NCBI GenBank assembly: GCA_013396635.1
Contig: WBMW01000581.1
Span: 372,001-436,000, forward strand
Direction of reading: 5' to 3'
DNA length: 64,000 bases
Origin: Penelope pileata
Taxonomy: Eukaryota; Chordata; Aves; Galliformes; Cracidae
Both the position numbers and the translations under genes were made by a program. The notes under the pieces are model-generated. The model had not been told where the DNA came from. It ran no database searches and saw only the letters and a program-made list of their open reading frames with translations. Every line of letters starts with the position of its first letter. Position 1 is the first letter of the stretch. Below, one piece after another: positions 37,796 through 50,329 of this stretch.

Positions 37796-37877
37796 GAGAA
37801 TATAACCCTGTATGACTCTTACGTCATCAGTATTGCTGTCAAAATTACGTATTTTCCCCATGAAAATTACTGCCAAG
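37796..37877 (+). other. Candidate 82-nt exon (unverified)
   Basis: An acceptor (TTTACCGTTCAATAG) ends at 37795, and a consensus-like CAAG/GTAAGC donor follows at 37878. Exactly one of the three frames is open, reading ENITLYDSYVISIAVKITYF and ending ENYCQG. The other two hit stops within the first few codons. The peptide has an NIT N-glycosylation-type sequon and a hydrophobic VISIAV stretch. I cannot assign it to a family. Its phase (0 in, 1 out) does not follow the candidate exon ending at 32551, because that join gives a stop. It would belong to another transcript or be spurious. Confidence 0.25.
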
Positions 37878-40800
37878 GTAAGCAATTTTTTGAGGAAACT
37901 GTTCTAAATTGAAACAAATGAATTACTCTGATTGTTTTGAAGTAGTTTGTTACCCAGTAGGTCTTAGGCACTACAAGGAAAACATGCAAGAAAAAGAAAA
38001 AAAATGAAGATCTTTAGTATTCAAACCAATGTGATACTTTTAGTCCATTATTTCTTTGAAATCTGATGTCAACAGGGATGCGTAATTAAAAAAATCCATC
38101 TTTAAGGAGGGTCGCTCTTCTAGAGGAGTAAATAGCAACGTCCCTCTGTCCTTCAACAGTCTGTTTCCAAACTGCTGTCCAAACAAGGTCTGAGGTTTTT
38201 TTTATTTCTAGAAACACATACTGGCTGCAACCTGCTCTAAATTGGAACATATATCAGTGGTTTAAAAAATGTTCACACCTCTGGGAAACTGAACTAAAAG
38301 GTCACTTTTTCAACAAATTCACAAACTGGCAAAAACAAACCTGTCTTTTCTTTGAATTTTTAATAGCATTCCTTTTTCCATGTGGAGTCCAGAGGGCAAT
38401 ACCTCATAGTGTAAAGGCAGCATCTGAGTGATCCAGTGTGTGTTGCACATAGATTGACATGCATTTGTTCATTTAAGTTTACATTTGTTTGAATTTACAT
38501 GTCATGGGTTTGAGATGTATGTTCAGCAGCTCTACTTGTTTTTCATCCTGGATCCTGTGTATTGTATTTGAAGGCTTTCAGTGAAGCTTTTATTCCACCA
38601 GAGGAAAGCACTTTGAAGGACCTCAGTTAAAGACTGAAAACATTAGGAAAGGCAATGGGAAATAAATATTTGGAGGGCAGCATGGGGTCTCAGGAAGGGT
38701 TATTTAATAGAAATTCAGCTGAGTGACAGCTAATAAGAATTTTAGCGTAACTGGAAGCAAATGTAGGTTTTCGATTAGATGTCAGAAAACCTTTCTCCCT
38801 TTGTTCACAGGAAAATGTGCCGCTCAGAATTTTTCTTTCAGTTTTAAGTATAGTGTTTCCAAAACTTTTTGTACAGTAAATTATATAACCGTACCTAAGT
38901 CACAAAGACTTTTTCCCTGTGCTACAGCATGCAGAGGTTATCAGGTAGACATACATTTCTTTCAGCTTTTCCCTTTTGTTTCTAGCACACCCTTTGTCAA
39001 GGCATTGAGGTGCTAATACAAGAGTTTTTAGGACATCCTGAAAAAGCTGCTGAGTTCAATAACCTCTGCAGGATGGATGTCTGCAATCAGTGTTCTCTGG
39101 CCTCACATCATCTCTTGATCATACTCATTCTGAGGCATGGGGAGAAGTCTTTCAGATTTCTTTGTCCTAGCTTCCAGAGGGCTTTAACTGCCAGGACCGG
39201 GATTTCAGAGGAGTGAAGCTTAGAGTCAGGATCTGAGCCAATTCAGTTGATTCTCACCAATCTACCAGTGTCTTTGAGAAGCCAAGTGAATGGTGCCCAG
39301 TTTTAATGAACATTTCTGCCTGGTGCAGCCGGCAGACCTTGTACTGGTTGGTCGTAGGGGTGGTCCTTCGTTATTTATATTATTTTTTTTTAAACAGTGC
39401 TAGCTTTTGGAAAAATAATGGGAAATAGATGAATCACTATTCCTTCTTAATTTTCTAAATTGAACTTGGCATGGTTGGGATCTCAAGGCAAAGGCGTGTG
39501 AGATTTTCACAAGGATATACTTTACGTTTACTGTTATTGCTTGAAGTCTAAGGGAGACCTGGATGGAGGTAACTCTTCACAATGTTTCTGAAGGAAAAAA
39601 TACACATCTGTGTTTTTATTCAGAGTTTAGATAACAAATTCATGCTAAAGCCAACAGGAAGGTTACATTATTTGACTTCAAATAATAATTCCAAGTACTG
39701 TTTCCAGTTCTGCTTCATTCTTTTAAATTACTTTTGCCCAGAACAGTGAGAGAACTATAATGGAAACTGGCTTATAATAGAAACAGTTTTATTTGTTTTA
39801 TTTTAAATACATCTCACAGTGTGGTTCCTCATGTTTTTCTATGGATTGACTTGCTTCCAATTTATCAGGATATGTGATTTTTGTGAAGGATGAGCAAGTA
39901 AGATGTTTAGGGTTTTCATGGCAGGGGTTTTAAATATCCTCTTGTCTCACACATATAAGCATGCACACAAGCACGTACACACTTTGATTTCTCCCTTCTT
40001 ATAAAGTCATTGTAAAAGTATTTCATGATTGTAATAGCAATCATAGGATGTTTTTAATCACTTCTGGATAGAAGCCTGATTTTTCAGCTATAGTTTTTAA
40101 TTTTAATGTAATAAGATTTGAGAGAATTAAATGCTTACCAGAAATTGTGTCCTGAACTGCATAATCTCAAGTATCATGAGCTGATTGAATATTTGTACAA
40201 ATGTCCTACTAAAGATTGGTTATCCTGATTTGGAAAATTATCATGAAAAATGAAATGTTAAAGTGATAATAGAAACTCATCAGATGGAAATCTGTCAGAT
40301 GCTAACTGGTAAAAATGTAGACTTGGACGGTGGGTTGTAATACTAAAGTAAACTTCATGTTGACTAGGTTTCTACACCTATCTAAAGGTATGGTTTTAAA
40401 TGTGGGCTCAGGCATTTGAATTAAAATGGTTTGGGGGAACCAAAGTGACCTAGAGATGGCTGGTTATCTGCTCTGCATCAGTAGTAAACTGAGCCATGGG
40501 GGTTTTTTGTTTTAAAATGAGCTGGGGAGCAGGGTCGTTGGCACTTGACATCTGTTCTCTGTGACCTATTTTTGTATGCTGTGAATTATCATAACTTTCA
40601 TGCCTGAAAAGAAACAGATGAATATAGAGTTCATTACTTAACAAAAGCTCATTACAACCAGTGAAAACTGGGTTGGGATGGAGCCTATAACACACTTGTG
40701 CCAAATTAATTATTTAGGTGGTATGTTTTTCTGCTGATTCAGTTAAATGGTTCCACTTTCTACCCTGAAACTTTAAGTGGTATACACTCATGCTACAAAT

Positions 40801-41111
40801 TCTTGTCCTGTAGGGCAGAGTGTTAAATTACCACTGCAGATCTGTATACCTTCCCCGTCTCTTAACTTTTTTAACCTACTCATTATACCTCTTCTTCAGG
40901 AGTATGGTACCAACCATTCAGTCTACAGGTAAACAAGGGAGATGAAATCTCTTTTCAGTTACCTAGAGCGAGGAGGTGTTTGAAATGCTGTAATATCTGG
41001 TGGATAACCCAGAGTAAGATGACTTTTGGGATACAATCCAAAGACTGTTTTGAAGATGTTTGTATTTCTTCAGGATACCTCACGTACAGAGTGATTTAAT
41101 TAATTTTTTTT

Positions 41112-41140
41112 GTTTGGTTTGGTTTGGCTTGGTTTGGTTT
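41112..41140. repeat. (GGTTT)n simple repeat
   Basis: About six units of GTTTG/GGTTT with one GGCTT variant, flanked on both sides by T runs. It is pentanucleotide microsatellite-like DNA. Confidence 0.8.
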
Positions 41141-41693
41141 TTTTTTAGGATTGCTTTCAAGTGAATGCTTGTGTAGAACATCTTTATAAAATGAGGAAAT
41201 TTATAGAATTGTAGCATGCCACCATACTCTGCTTTGGTTCTGGGTTTTCAAAGGGCCAGTAGGCTTCTATGAAAGTCACTTCTGTTGCAGAGGCCGTGTC
41301 TCTTTCCAAGACCCCATAACTGAACACCTCAGAAGTAGGAGGCAGGAAATTGAGTACTCTTCGTAGTCATTGTGAGAGCTAACCAGATGCCTGGATTTTG
41401 GTGTCTGGTGTCATTCATGTCCTGCTCTGTACGAAATCCATGACATCTACACAGACCTGATGGATGTAACGTAGGATCTGCTTCATCTTCCCATGGTGGC
41501 AGCTAGAAGTCACAGGCAGATTTTGCAAGTCCTATAGACGCTCAAAACCTAATTCCTTTTAACTGTATCTCCTGATAGTGATTTTCAGGAGAAAAGGTGA
41601 ATGATGTCTTTTGTGTGCTTTATCTGTAGGAATTCGTACTCTTGAAAACATGAGTCTTGGTTTATGCTTAGCAGTCCTGAGCCCCAGACTCAC

Positions 41694-41734
41694 CTGGCAT
41701 TATCACATTACCACCAATACCATCTGTGATTAAT
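41694..41734 (-). other. Weak candidate exon, minus strand (unverified)
   Basis: On the minus strand GTCCTCCAG precedes 41734 and the consensus donor GTGAGT follows 41694. The 41-nt segment has one open frame, LITDGIGGNVIMPG. Both signals are decent, but the segment is short and has no partner exon in the window. Chance is the likeliest explanation. Confidence 0.12.
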
Positions 41735-42934
41735 CTGGAGGACAAATGCAGCCTTATTCAATAGTTAACTTGAGATATCAGAAGTTGTTGTCTCCCATAG
41801 TCATTCATGGAATGAACTGCTGCTGTCATATTCTTGAGGAAAAATAGATACAAAAATTAGATTAACAGCCTACATACTCTCCTATAAGTTAACCATACAG
41901 GATCTGACACTTCAGGCTGCAGGAAGTTTGCAGTCCACATATAAGATTACAAGAAAGCTTTCCTATGACTGAGAACATGAAAAGCTTTTCCAACAATGGT
42001 TGGCATAGGAGACAAGTAGCAGACTACACAGACCCTGGCACGTGACTTGCACTCTATGGTGACTTTATGAGATGAGAAGTCAATTTGAATTAATGCTTTT
42101 CTGTGCTATGAGTAAGTTGTGATGATTACTGCCTGATTCTTATAGAAACATGCTTCTTTGGGTTCTAGATCATCTGTTCTTACTGGTTTGCTCATGCCCT
42201 TTAACAGAGCATGGACCCCTTCTGTTCTTTACAGATGTTGCATTTGTCAAAATCTCCAAGCTGGCAGATTTGGATGGCTCTTTCATCTTGCTAAGTAGCA
42301 GGAACATCTGGAAAATGTGTTACAGTCATTTTCCATAGTTTAGTGGGAATTACTAGAAGCAATTGTATCAGAATCTAAATGCTTCTGAAGTGCAGCAGCC
42401 ATCTACCACCTCTTTCCATACCAAGGTGGTAACATGGCATGGGTTTCAATACAGTAGTGAAACAGTTCTTACAAGCTGGTGAGTGGCTCATTCAGATAAA
42501 TATCTATACCAACTAAGTAAAGAGACTGTTTGAAAAGAAAAAACATTTATAAAGACTTCAAATAGCAAGGAAATATGATAGCAAAGAAAAATGATAGCAA
42601 TGAAACATGCACCCCTAGACCACACATTGTGTTGGTCAAGTATTTCATTTATGCACTTTTCCTGTAGACTAATTTAGTGGTTATAAAACTTCTGGATTGT
42701 AGAACTGTACTTTGATGTACCACAATTACTTGGTCTTAGCTAAATGTGTCCCCATTAAGTTGAATTTATGCTAATTCTGTCCCAGTTAAATAGCAGATGA
42801 TGTTACTGGCTGCACTACTAAATTGCTTTCCTAGGAGACATCCCATTAAATACACCATACACCCAAAGTGGAATATAATGAATTACATTTTTACATAAGC
42901 TTCATATGTTTTACATCTGTAATCAGAATAGAAT

Positions 42935-43145
42935 TATATTCACTGTGGATGAAAAAAGACTTCTTGGGTCATGTTGTCCAGTCCTCAGCAAGCATGGAAC
43001 CTACCACGTGCCTTGTCCAGTTAATTTTTGAATAGCATAGGCTGTTTTCTTCCACTTGTCTTGGAAGGTGATTGCACAGCCTGACATTATTTTTCTAATA
43101 TTTAGCTGAAATGTCACTTTTTTCTGTTCTTTTTCATTTCCCCCC
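42935..43145 (-). mobile_element. Old CR1/L3-like LINE relic, antisense
   Basis: The order of landmarks resembles an antisense CR1/L3 3' region. GGGTCATGTTGTCCAGTCCT comes near 42967, then GGAACCTACCACGTGCCTTG near 43000, then TTTTTGAATAGCA and a decayed TTCTAATATTTAGCTGAAAT near 43094. Similarity is judged by eye and is low, so the copy would be ancient. The boundaries and the subfamily are uncertain. Confidence 0.45.
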
Positions 43146-43884
43146 AGTGTTTCTTTTCACAGATTGCTTACACGCCAAGAGCAGCTGGGCTCCAATCCGT
43201 TCAGACAAACTCCTTAAATTATCTGGATAGTCTCACTAAAATTAGAGAGACTGGGTGAATTTGACTGCAGAATTTGCCCTTTTGATCATTACAGACGTTG
43301 GTTCCATGTTCCAGGTTATATATTCCACCTATTCTTTAACAGCTGATTATGCCAGCTGGATCCAGAAGGAACACTGCCCTCTGCTCTCATTTTGGGTATT
43401 GGCAGCACTCATTGGGATGAGGAAAATGAAGCAGAAGGTCCACTACCAAAGTGAAGGCTGCCCTCCAGCATGACGTATTAAGCATGTGTTAAGTGGCACT
43501 TGCAGTAGATCAGCATCTCAAGTAACCTGTATGTGAATAACACTCCATTTCCCAACAGGCTGATATTGGTTATAGTTCATGTAGTAATAGGGTGGATTGC
43601 AGTGATGATGATTCTAGGAACAAAAGCTTAAAACCAAAATTCTGTTGGTCTGGTTTTGTAAGCTAATTGCTTACAAATATATTCATATGGTTGAGTGCAT
43701 GCCGTACAGTCATGATGAACTGCAGAAACCAGTAAATGGGGCTCAGAGTCCAAGCAACTACAGGGCAAAACTCAAATTGGCGAATAAGAAGTGTTTGCTA
43801 GCCTGCTTCATACGCCAAGAGAGATGGGCAACATGGAGCATGCAGCATAGATTGGGTGTCAGGTTATGTAAAGGACTTTGCAAA
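43146..43884. other. Noncoding DNA, no gene recognised
   Basis: Short unrecognised frames (43255-43473, 43645-43902) only. The last one runs into the following CR1 copy. No other repeat was recognised. Confidence 0.6.
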
Positions 43885-44055
43885 GAGATTTGGTGTCCAT
43901 GAAGAGTTCAAGGCCAGGTTGGATGGGGTTTTGGGCAACTTGGTCTAGTGAAAGATGTCTCTGCCCACGGCAGGGGAGTTGGACTAGATGATCTTTAAAG
44001 GGGGGTTGGACTAGATGATCTTTAAAGGTCCCTTCCAACCAAAACAATGCACAGG
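43885..44055 (+). mobile_element. CR1 LINE 3' fragment, sense, with internal duplication
   Basis: AGTTCAAGGCCAGGTTGGAT then GGGCAACTTGGTCTAGTG, CTGCCCACGGCAGGGG and GGACTAGATGATCTTTAAAG match the 3' UTR region of CR1 in order. The element ends in CCTTCCAACC and a decayed terminal repeat. It is better preserved than the other CR1 copies here, so it is probably younger. The 3' part is duplicated in tandem (see 43978-44027). The copy is 5'-truncated and noncoding. Confidence 0.9.
43978..44027 (+). repeat. 27-bp tandem duplication within CR1
   Basis: GTTGGACTAGATGATCTTTA (continuing AAG) occurs at 43978-44000 and again, identically, from 44005 to 44027. The period is 27 bp, with GGGG between the copies. 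The usual CR1 3' end has this unit once, so the copy gained a second by slippage or unequal exchange. The identity of the two units suggests a recent event. Confidence 0.9.
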
Positions 44056-47000
44056 GGTAAGAGCTTTCAAGCCACTTGTACTGTAGTTGCTATGACAGAA
44101 ACATAGCAATCAGTTATGGAACCAGCACATCCATGTTTTTCAAGAGGAGTCAAGGAACATTATTCCCAGGGATCCTAGAACTTGGGAGCACAATCGAAAA
44201 CCATTACATTTGCAAGCCATGTTGCTTGTAAGCTCAAGCCATGAAAATCTTTTCAAGAGTAGCAAGAAACAAGTTGGTTTTCTGGAATATGACACCAAGG
44301 GTTCCTCCCTAGTGAAATTAATGAAATTCAGGAAGCAAAAATTCTTCAAGAAAGTAGATAAATGAGAAAAAATTATTTTCCCTCCACACTAATTTCCAAT
44401 CCTTCCTAGCACTTCAGGAAGCTGACTATTTGGAGGGCTAGCTGTTGGCCCTGGGAGGTGATTTCAATGGAGACGAAGCTGTACTCTCATGACTGATGGA
44501 TGGCAGCACGTGCTATGCTGAGTGTGGGCAAGAGCATTCCTCATCTGTATGCCGAGATATTTTTGATAGCTGGTATTCCGTACTTCCTGTGTTTTCATAA
44601 ACAGAAACCTATTTTTTAATATTTATAATGAATTCATGGTGAGAACTAGAAAGGCTCCACAGAATACAGTCTTCTATGTGGTCAAACATCTGCTGGGTTC
44701 CATTTACACTATGAGGAACAGTGGATTCTGTAATCTCTGTATTGAAGGAAGGGCATAATAGTCGAGAGTGCAGCACCCAGGACTTCGCCTCAGGGACAGT
44801 CCAGTGCAACTCACATGGAGCTACTGCACAGCCTTGTGAGATCTGCTTTCTCGTGTATGCTTTGTACTTTATTTTTTGCCTCATCTAAACTGTGCCTCTT
44901 TTTAGCATGGACAGTATGTTACTTGCTTACACGGTGATTAACATATGTGACAACATGCCATCACATAAATAATAAGAGAGTTGGGAAGAGTTTTCTCATT
45001 CTCATGTATTTGATCTAGGTGGCAAAGGCAGGATGGTGGAGTGGTAAGGGAAGTTGTGTGTGTTACTGGGAAGCTTCTTTCTTACAAGGAAAAAAAACAA
45101 GACTAGAGTACATCTGGCAAGGGAGGGTGCACAGATAGCATATTAAAATGTGGGAGTGTGAAAGTGATACCTGCGTTAGGGAATACAAGTGTGTATGCAT
45201 CTAGTTTGCCTCTGGGCGTGTAAGCAGTTGACAGATCATGGCTGGGAATTGGCAAGAGCCTTTGTTGTTTTGTTATCTTGTTAGTTGTCAGGGAAAGGAA
45301 CTCAGCATTTATTCAAGTTCTATCTAAGCAGAGCAATGCAATTCAAGCACATTAATATGCCATCAAGCTCAAGACCTATGTTCTTCCATATGCAATTTGA
45401 AATGTCCTCTGCCAGTCTTGTTATTAACGTGCTTTGGCTCATGCCACTACTTTTTGTGTTTACAGATGTGTGGAGAGAAATTGCAGCTAGCTCAATTTGA
45501 GGTTTTGAATTTCATTTTGCAACCCTCCAAAACCCCAGCAACTCTCTAACCTAAGAACACATACCATGCCGCTTCTGTAGCAAAGAACAAGGAGAAGGAT
45601 GTTGCAGGGCAGGCTTGGAGCAGACGTAAGAAGCATGTGTGAGCCTGCATTACTCTATCTCAGCACCTTACATCCATGCAGATTGATCCAAGTGTTGGCA
45701 AAGAAGGATTTGCGTGGGAAGAAAGGCTGCCTAAGGCAGCATCTGCATCTTGAGTATATTCCCACAGTAATACCACGCTTTCAGCATGAACACACTCCCA
45801 CCTATGGCTAAGACTAAAAAGCAACTAAATTGGGCCCTACATATTATATATGCCATGTGTCTAGGCATACATTAATTCCTTTCTGCTAATCAGTTCTATA
45901 TTTTGAACTGTAGACAAATACCTTCATCTAGATGTATTTCCTACACCCAGAATAAAAATTAATGGATTTTAGTAGTTAATGGTACAGCTTGGCATTAATT
46001 ATATTTTTTTTTAAAAACTACCCAATAATCTCTGTTAAGATTATTTCGGGTTAGTTATACTATTACACATATGGTAAGGAAAGTGATATTATAAATAAGG
46101 CCTTTTGCAATTATGCAGTCACAAAATGATGCTCACAGAAGACTGAGTTCTTCTTGTAGGCAATTATGGCTAGGGAGGAGGGAATTCTTTGGGAACTGCC
46201 TTGTAAAATTTAGAACATGGAGCCAGCTGTAAGAAACAATAGCTGTTGTCTTGGCCTTGTTTAGTGGAGGATGTGTGAATCCATATGTTGATGTATATGG
46301 ATGAGGGATGAGAAGGAGCGAATTCTAATTAGGATCATTAGATCTTTTCCCAAGTCCTTTAGCCCGATAGTGAAGTTTTCTATATTTCTTTATAATTTCC
46401 CCAATTTTCATACGTTTTTGCCACTTCACTTCTGTTGAATACATTTGCAGAAGGCCCATTATAGGTTGCTAAGGATTATTGCTAACATTAGAAGAATGAA
46501 GATATGAAGGCTGATTAAATTAGTCACACAAGTGGTGGATTCCCTAGCTCTGTGTCTGCAGATCTTCACCAGATGCTAGTCTGAGACATTTTAGAGAGAC
46601 GTAACTTACTGAGTTCAGTGCAAATGTAACTGCAGAATATAGCAACCTTTGCTGGGGAGGACCTTCAAGCTAGTTGATCTAATTGTCCCTTCTGGATTTT
46701 AAAGCTCTGCAGCTTGAACGTCAAATTGCAACGAAGACTGAGGAAGGTGAAATGAGGCTATTGCAGCTGATAGAATATATATATATTTTTAATAAAAAAG
46801 GTTTAGTAGGCACCGTGTTATTCTCAAGCTGAGAGCAAAACTTGAACAGCTGTGCTGTAATAGAGGAGATCTATTGTCCTTTGGCCACAGCTGGGCAGCG
46901 CTAGTAGCCGCGCAGAGGAGATGCTCACCTCATTCATCTGTTGGGAACAATCTCAGTTCAGATGAGGACAGGAAAAAAGGATTCTTATGACAAGGTATAT

Positions 47001-48049
47001 TTGATATGGCACTCCTACTAAAAGCATAAAGATAAAACGCACATCTGAGGCTTGCTCCCTAGAGTTTTCCCTCAGTATAGTTGCTGATAATGTAGCAAGG
47101 CCTCTACAAAGTAGATCGCATATAACTTTCAGCTGATCCAGATAAACTTTGCTGGAATAAATTAACGCCATTAATTGTACTCAGTGGAGCTAAGCTTATT
47201 TACCCCAAAAGAGAGTTTTGCTAAATGTATTATAGCAGTTCCAGAAGAAAATGTTCATAATTAGGGCAGTCCATCTCTACAATGTGATTTAACAGTGCAT
47301 CATCTTACCCAGTGGGTATCTGTCTGTGCACTGGGAATTTGTTTACCATTATGATTTTCCTTTCCCTTTCCCTCTCCTGTTTCTGTACTTATGGGTGAGA
47401 AGACTGCACACTTCTGGTTCATATATAATATGTGTAATCTTTAGCAAGCATCAGATTTTGGAGCTTCCAGCTCTGCTCAGGAGAGATTTCAGAGCAGGCA
47501 ATCAAGGGAGTCAAACAGAGCTAAGTGCCCCTACCAGTGCCCACTGAGATGTTTGTTAATGTGACCATAAAACAACTAATGCACAGACTCTGGAGCTCCC
47601 TGTCATGCTTACAAAGCCATATTCCCAAGTTTCAGATGAACTCCCGTCTGGAATTATTTTCCTGTTGCAGATATCTCTGCTGGCAGCAATAAAGTAAGCA
47701 CGTGTCAACCATACACCTGAGATGGTAAATGCTGTCATCACGGGCAAAAGTCCATATGTGCAACTGATTATAGAAAGTGTAACAGAACCTCTCGCAGTGT
47801 TGGTTCATGTTTCCTATTTTACCAGACTGCTGGGAACTACCAAAAATAATGTAGCACGACATGCCTGGAATAGCATCATTTATTTTACTGCTCTGACACA
47901 TTTGAGGTGGCACAGAAAGAACTGATGTGTGCATTCCTTTCCTTCCTGAGGAACTCACAATAAAAATGGCAGCAAAATTCTTTTTGAATTCGTTCTGAGT
48001 TAGCATGCTCTGGGCATACTGAAAAATATCACGTTTTTATGTAATTCAT

Positions 48050-48110
48050 TTTATTTTATTTATTCATTTAATGATTTATTCTTTGAGTTCATTTATTTTA
48101 TTTACTTAAT
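48050..48110. repeat. (TTTA)n-like low-complexity tract
   Basis: Repeated ATTT/TTTA units (TTTTATTTTATTTATTCATT and similar) form an AT-rich low-complexity stretch. Confidence 0.7.
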
Positions 48111-48149
48111 GGCAAATGTGTAAATGAAACAGCAATTTATTACTTCTTT

Positions 48150-48163
48150 AAAAAAAAAAAAAA
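48150..48163. repeat. Poly(A) tract, 14 A
   Basis: Fourteen A residues following AT-rich sequence. No retroposed gene was recognised upstream. Confidence 0.8.
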
Positions 48164-48592
48164 GAAACAGCAAGTTGGAAGAAGAACATCATAAAAGCTC
48201 ACAGTATGGGTTCCATATTGGCAGAAACAAATGTCTCCATTCCCACTCTTCACTGTGAACAGCTATTTAGCAAGTTGTGGATCCTCATCCCTCTAATCTT
48301 CCTCAGTCCCTCCCTCTAAAAAGCAGAAACTTTTCCCTGCTAAGCTGGGTGTGTATTGAGTCCCTCTGTGCCCAGACCTTGGTTGTTCCTGTTACAGACA
48401 GGATTGAGAAGGCTTCTTCTTTTTGCTAATGCTTTCCTTTACGCCCAGTGGGAGCAAAAGATGGAGTATTTCTGTTTTAACAGCAAAATAATTACTTAAT
48501 TTTCAGCTAGAGCAGAATTCATGACTGATCTCATGGCAACAGCCTTGCAGGGAGCATTCTGCAACCCAATTAGCCAGTGTTCCTGCTCTCCA

Positions 48593-48659
48593 GATCTCTT
48601 TCCAAATGGGTGTCCCAAAGAGCAGTAGGAAAAACCTTTTAATTTCATCTTCTCTGGGT
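48593..48659 (+). other. Very weak candidate exon (unverified)
   Basis: An acceptor-like TTCCTGCTCTCCAG precedes an open 67-nt segment (ISFQMGVPKSSRKNLLISSS). It is followed by GTAAGA at 48660. A 22-codon open run is common by chance, and nothing nearby supports it. Confidence 0.1.
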
Positions 48660-50329
48660 AAGACCTCCTTGATATGTCTTATCTAAGCATCGTGTTTTAG
48701 AAAGTGAAATCTTTACAGGAAGGGGCAGGAATACACTCCAGAATTCATTGCTGTCCTTTGCATCCAAGTGGGAGTTGGGTTCACAAGAGGCCAGCGCGAA
48801 GGCAGATGATGTAGCAGCAGTCAGAGTGCAGAAGGCATGGTGGGAGTCTTGATATTGATGAGGTTAATTTGTTACGTACTGTGGGACAAAAGGTGAAAAA
48901 AAACCATGCTGACCTAGCCAAGGCAGTATTTATATGTGTGTGTATTTGTGTGGCAGGGGACAGCAGTGGGAGGAAAGCTGTGGAGGAAGCAAGAATAAGT
49001 AAAACAAGATTGATTTATTGGCTCTAAATTGTTCATCTGTATTCCATTCTTCATCGTGCTGCAGAGGAGGAGAGCGGCTCTGGCACCGTGGTGGGGGAAG
49101 AGAGCAAGAGAGGGGGAGGAAGGTGAGATCTATCACAGGCACCAAAAGCGCTTCATTTTCCAGAGGCTCTGATTAAACAAATGTTGCTGCTGCCTGGCAG
49201 CTCTTGCAGACGTTTGTTGGGATAGAATTAATCAGGAGGTAATTTGTCTGCTGCAAGAAGCAGGGAGGCTTGGCAGCACATTTGTGACAGGCTCTTCTTT
49301 CTAAGTTTCCCAGAGCAGCTGAATTTCCCAAACTTTCTTCTCTGCCTGAGGTAATGCCACCAACTGTCCTAAGGATGGAGACCTGCTGTTGTTGTGCCCA
49401 ATTGGGGTAAACGCACACCACAAATAATGAGATGAGGCCATTGTTAGGCTGATTATGGAGCCCTGGCAATTATCAGGGGAATGGCCAAAAGGAGTGAACC
49501 ATAGAACTGATGGAAGGAGGACTGCTGTTGTGCAGAACTAGCTGGTGCTGAAAGGGGTGAGGCTTTGCCCTGTGCCTGAGTTTTGCTGCTGCCCTGTTGA
49601 TGCTATTGTACATGAGCAGGAGCTTAAGGGGCCAAGAGAGAAATGCCTTGCGCGTAAGAATTGTGTCTGGACACAACCAAGGTAGAACCCAGATAACTGG
49701 CACAGACATACCAGTAATGTGTGTAGGCAAGGTTATCTCAATATCTCACCCATTCACCTACTTGAGGTTTGCCTGTACTCAGCTTTAAACCACACTTTTG
49801 GGTCCCCTTTAGTGGCCTTTTCTGTTCACCCTTGTGCAACTACAAGAGCATGGGGCAGAGCATAGCTGGGTGCAGGTTGCCCCTGCTGCTGGGGATGCTG
49901 CAGTCAGTTCTCTAGTTCCTAGGTGAGGGTGAAAGCTGTCCTTCCCTGTGATGTTTTATGACCTTCCCAAGCACGTGGACAAGGAGTCATGTGAAATGAT
50001 TACTGCATCCTGCAAAGTATAAAGCTATCTATATTTAGTGTCTTTGTTTCTCGTGATGTAGAGGGGGTGGATAGGTTCCGTTGCAGTGGTGCAGCTGTAG
50101 GTGAATGAGCAGATAAGCTGAATTACCTGACTTATCTGAAGTCACTTTGCCTTTTTCCTTTTATCTCTTCTTTTCTTACATCTTCTGGATAATTCTGTCT
50201 TCTACTGTTTGTCTGTAGTGGGTGCAGAGGATATGTGACGTTCCAGCAAATTACTGCTCTGTCTGAGCTTGCAGTGGCCCCGCTGTCCAGCAGGGATGAA
50301 GCCACTATCAAATTATGCAGACCACTTGC

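Larger units (their letters stand above)
37878..42934. other. Single-copy noncoding DNA, no gene recognised
   Basis: No credible plus-strand exon or interspersed repeat was identified. A 7-bp hairpin (ATGATTG/CAATCAT) lies at 40025-40044, a GGTTT simple repeat at 41112-41140, and a small minus-strand candidate exon at 41694-41734. The remaining frames are short and overlapping. Confidence 0.65.

Noticed and set aside
46641..46700. CR1-like GGACCTTCAAGCTAGTTGAT motif
   Set aside because: It resembles the antisense CR1 3' end for only about 25 bp, with mismatches and no supporting landmarks on either side.
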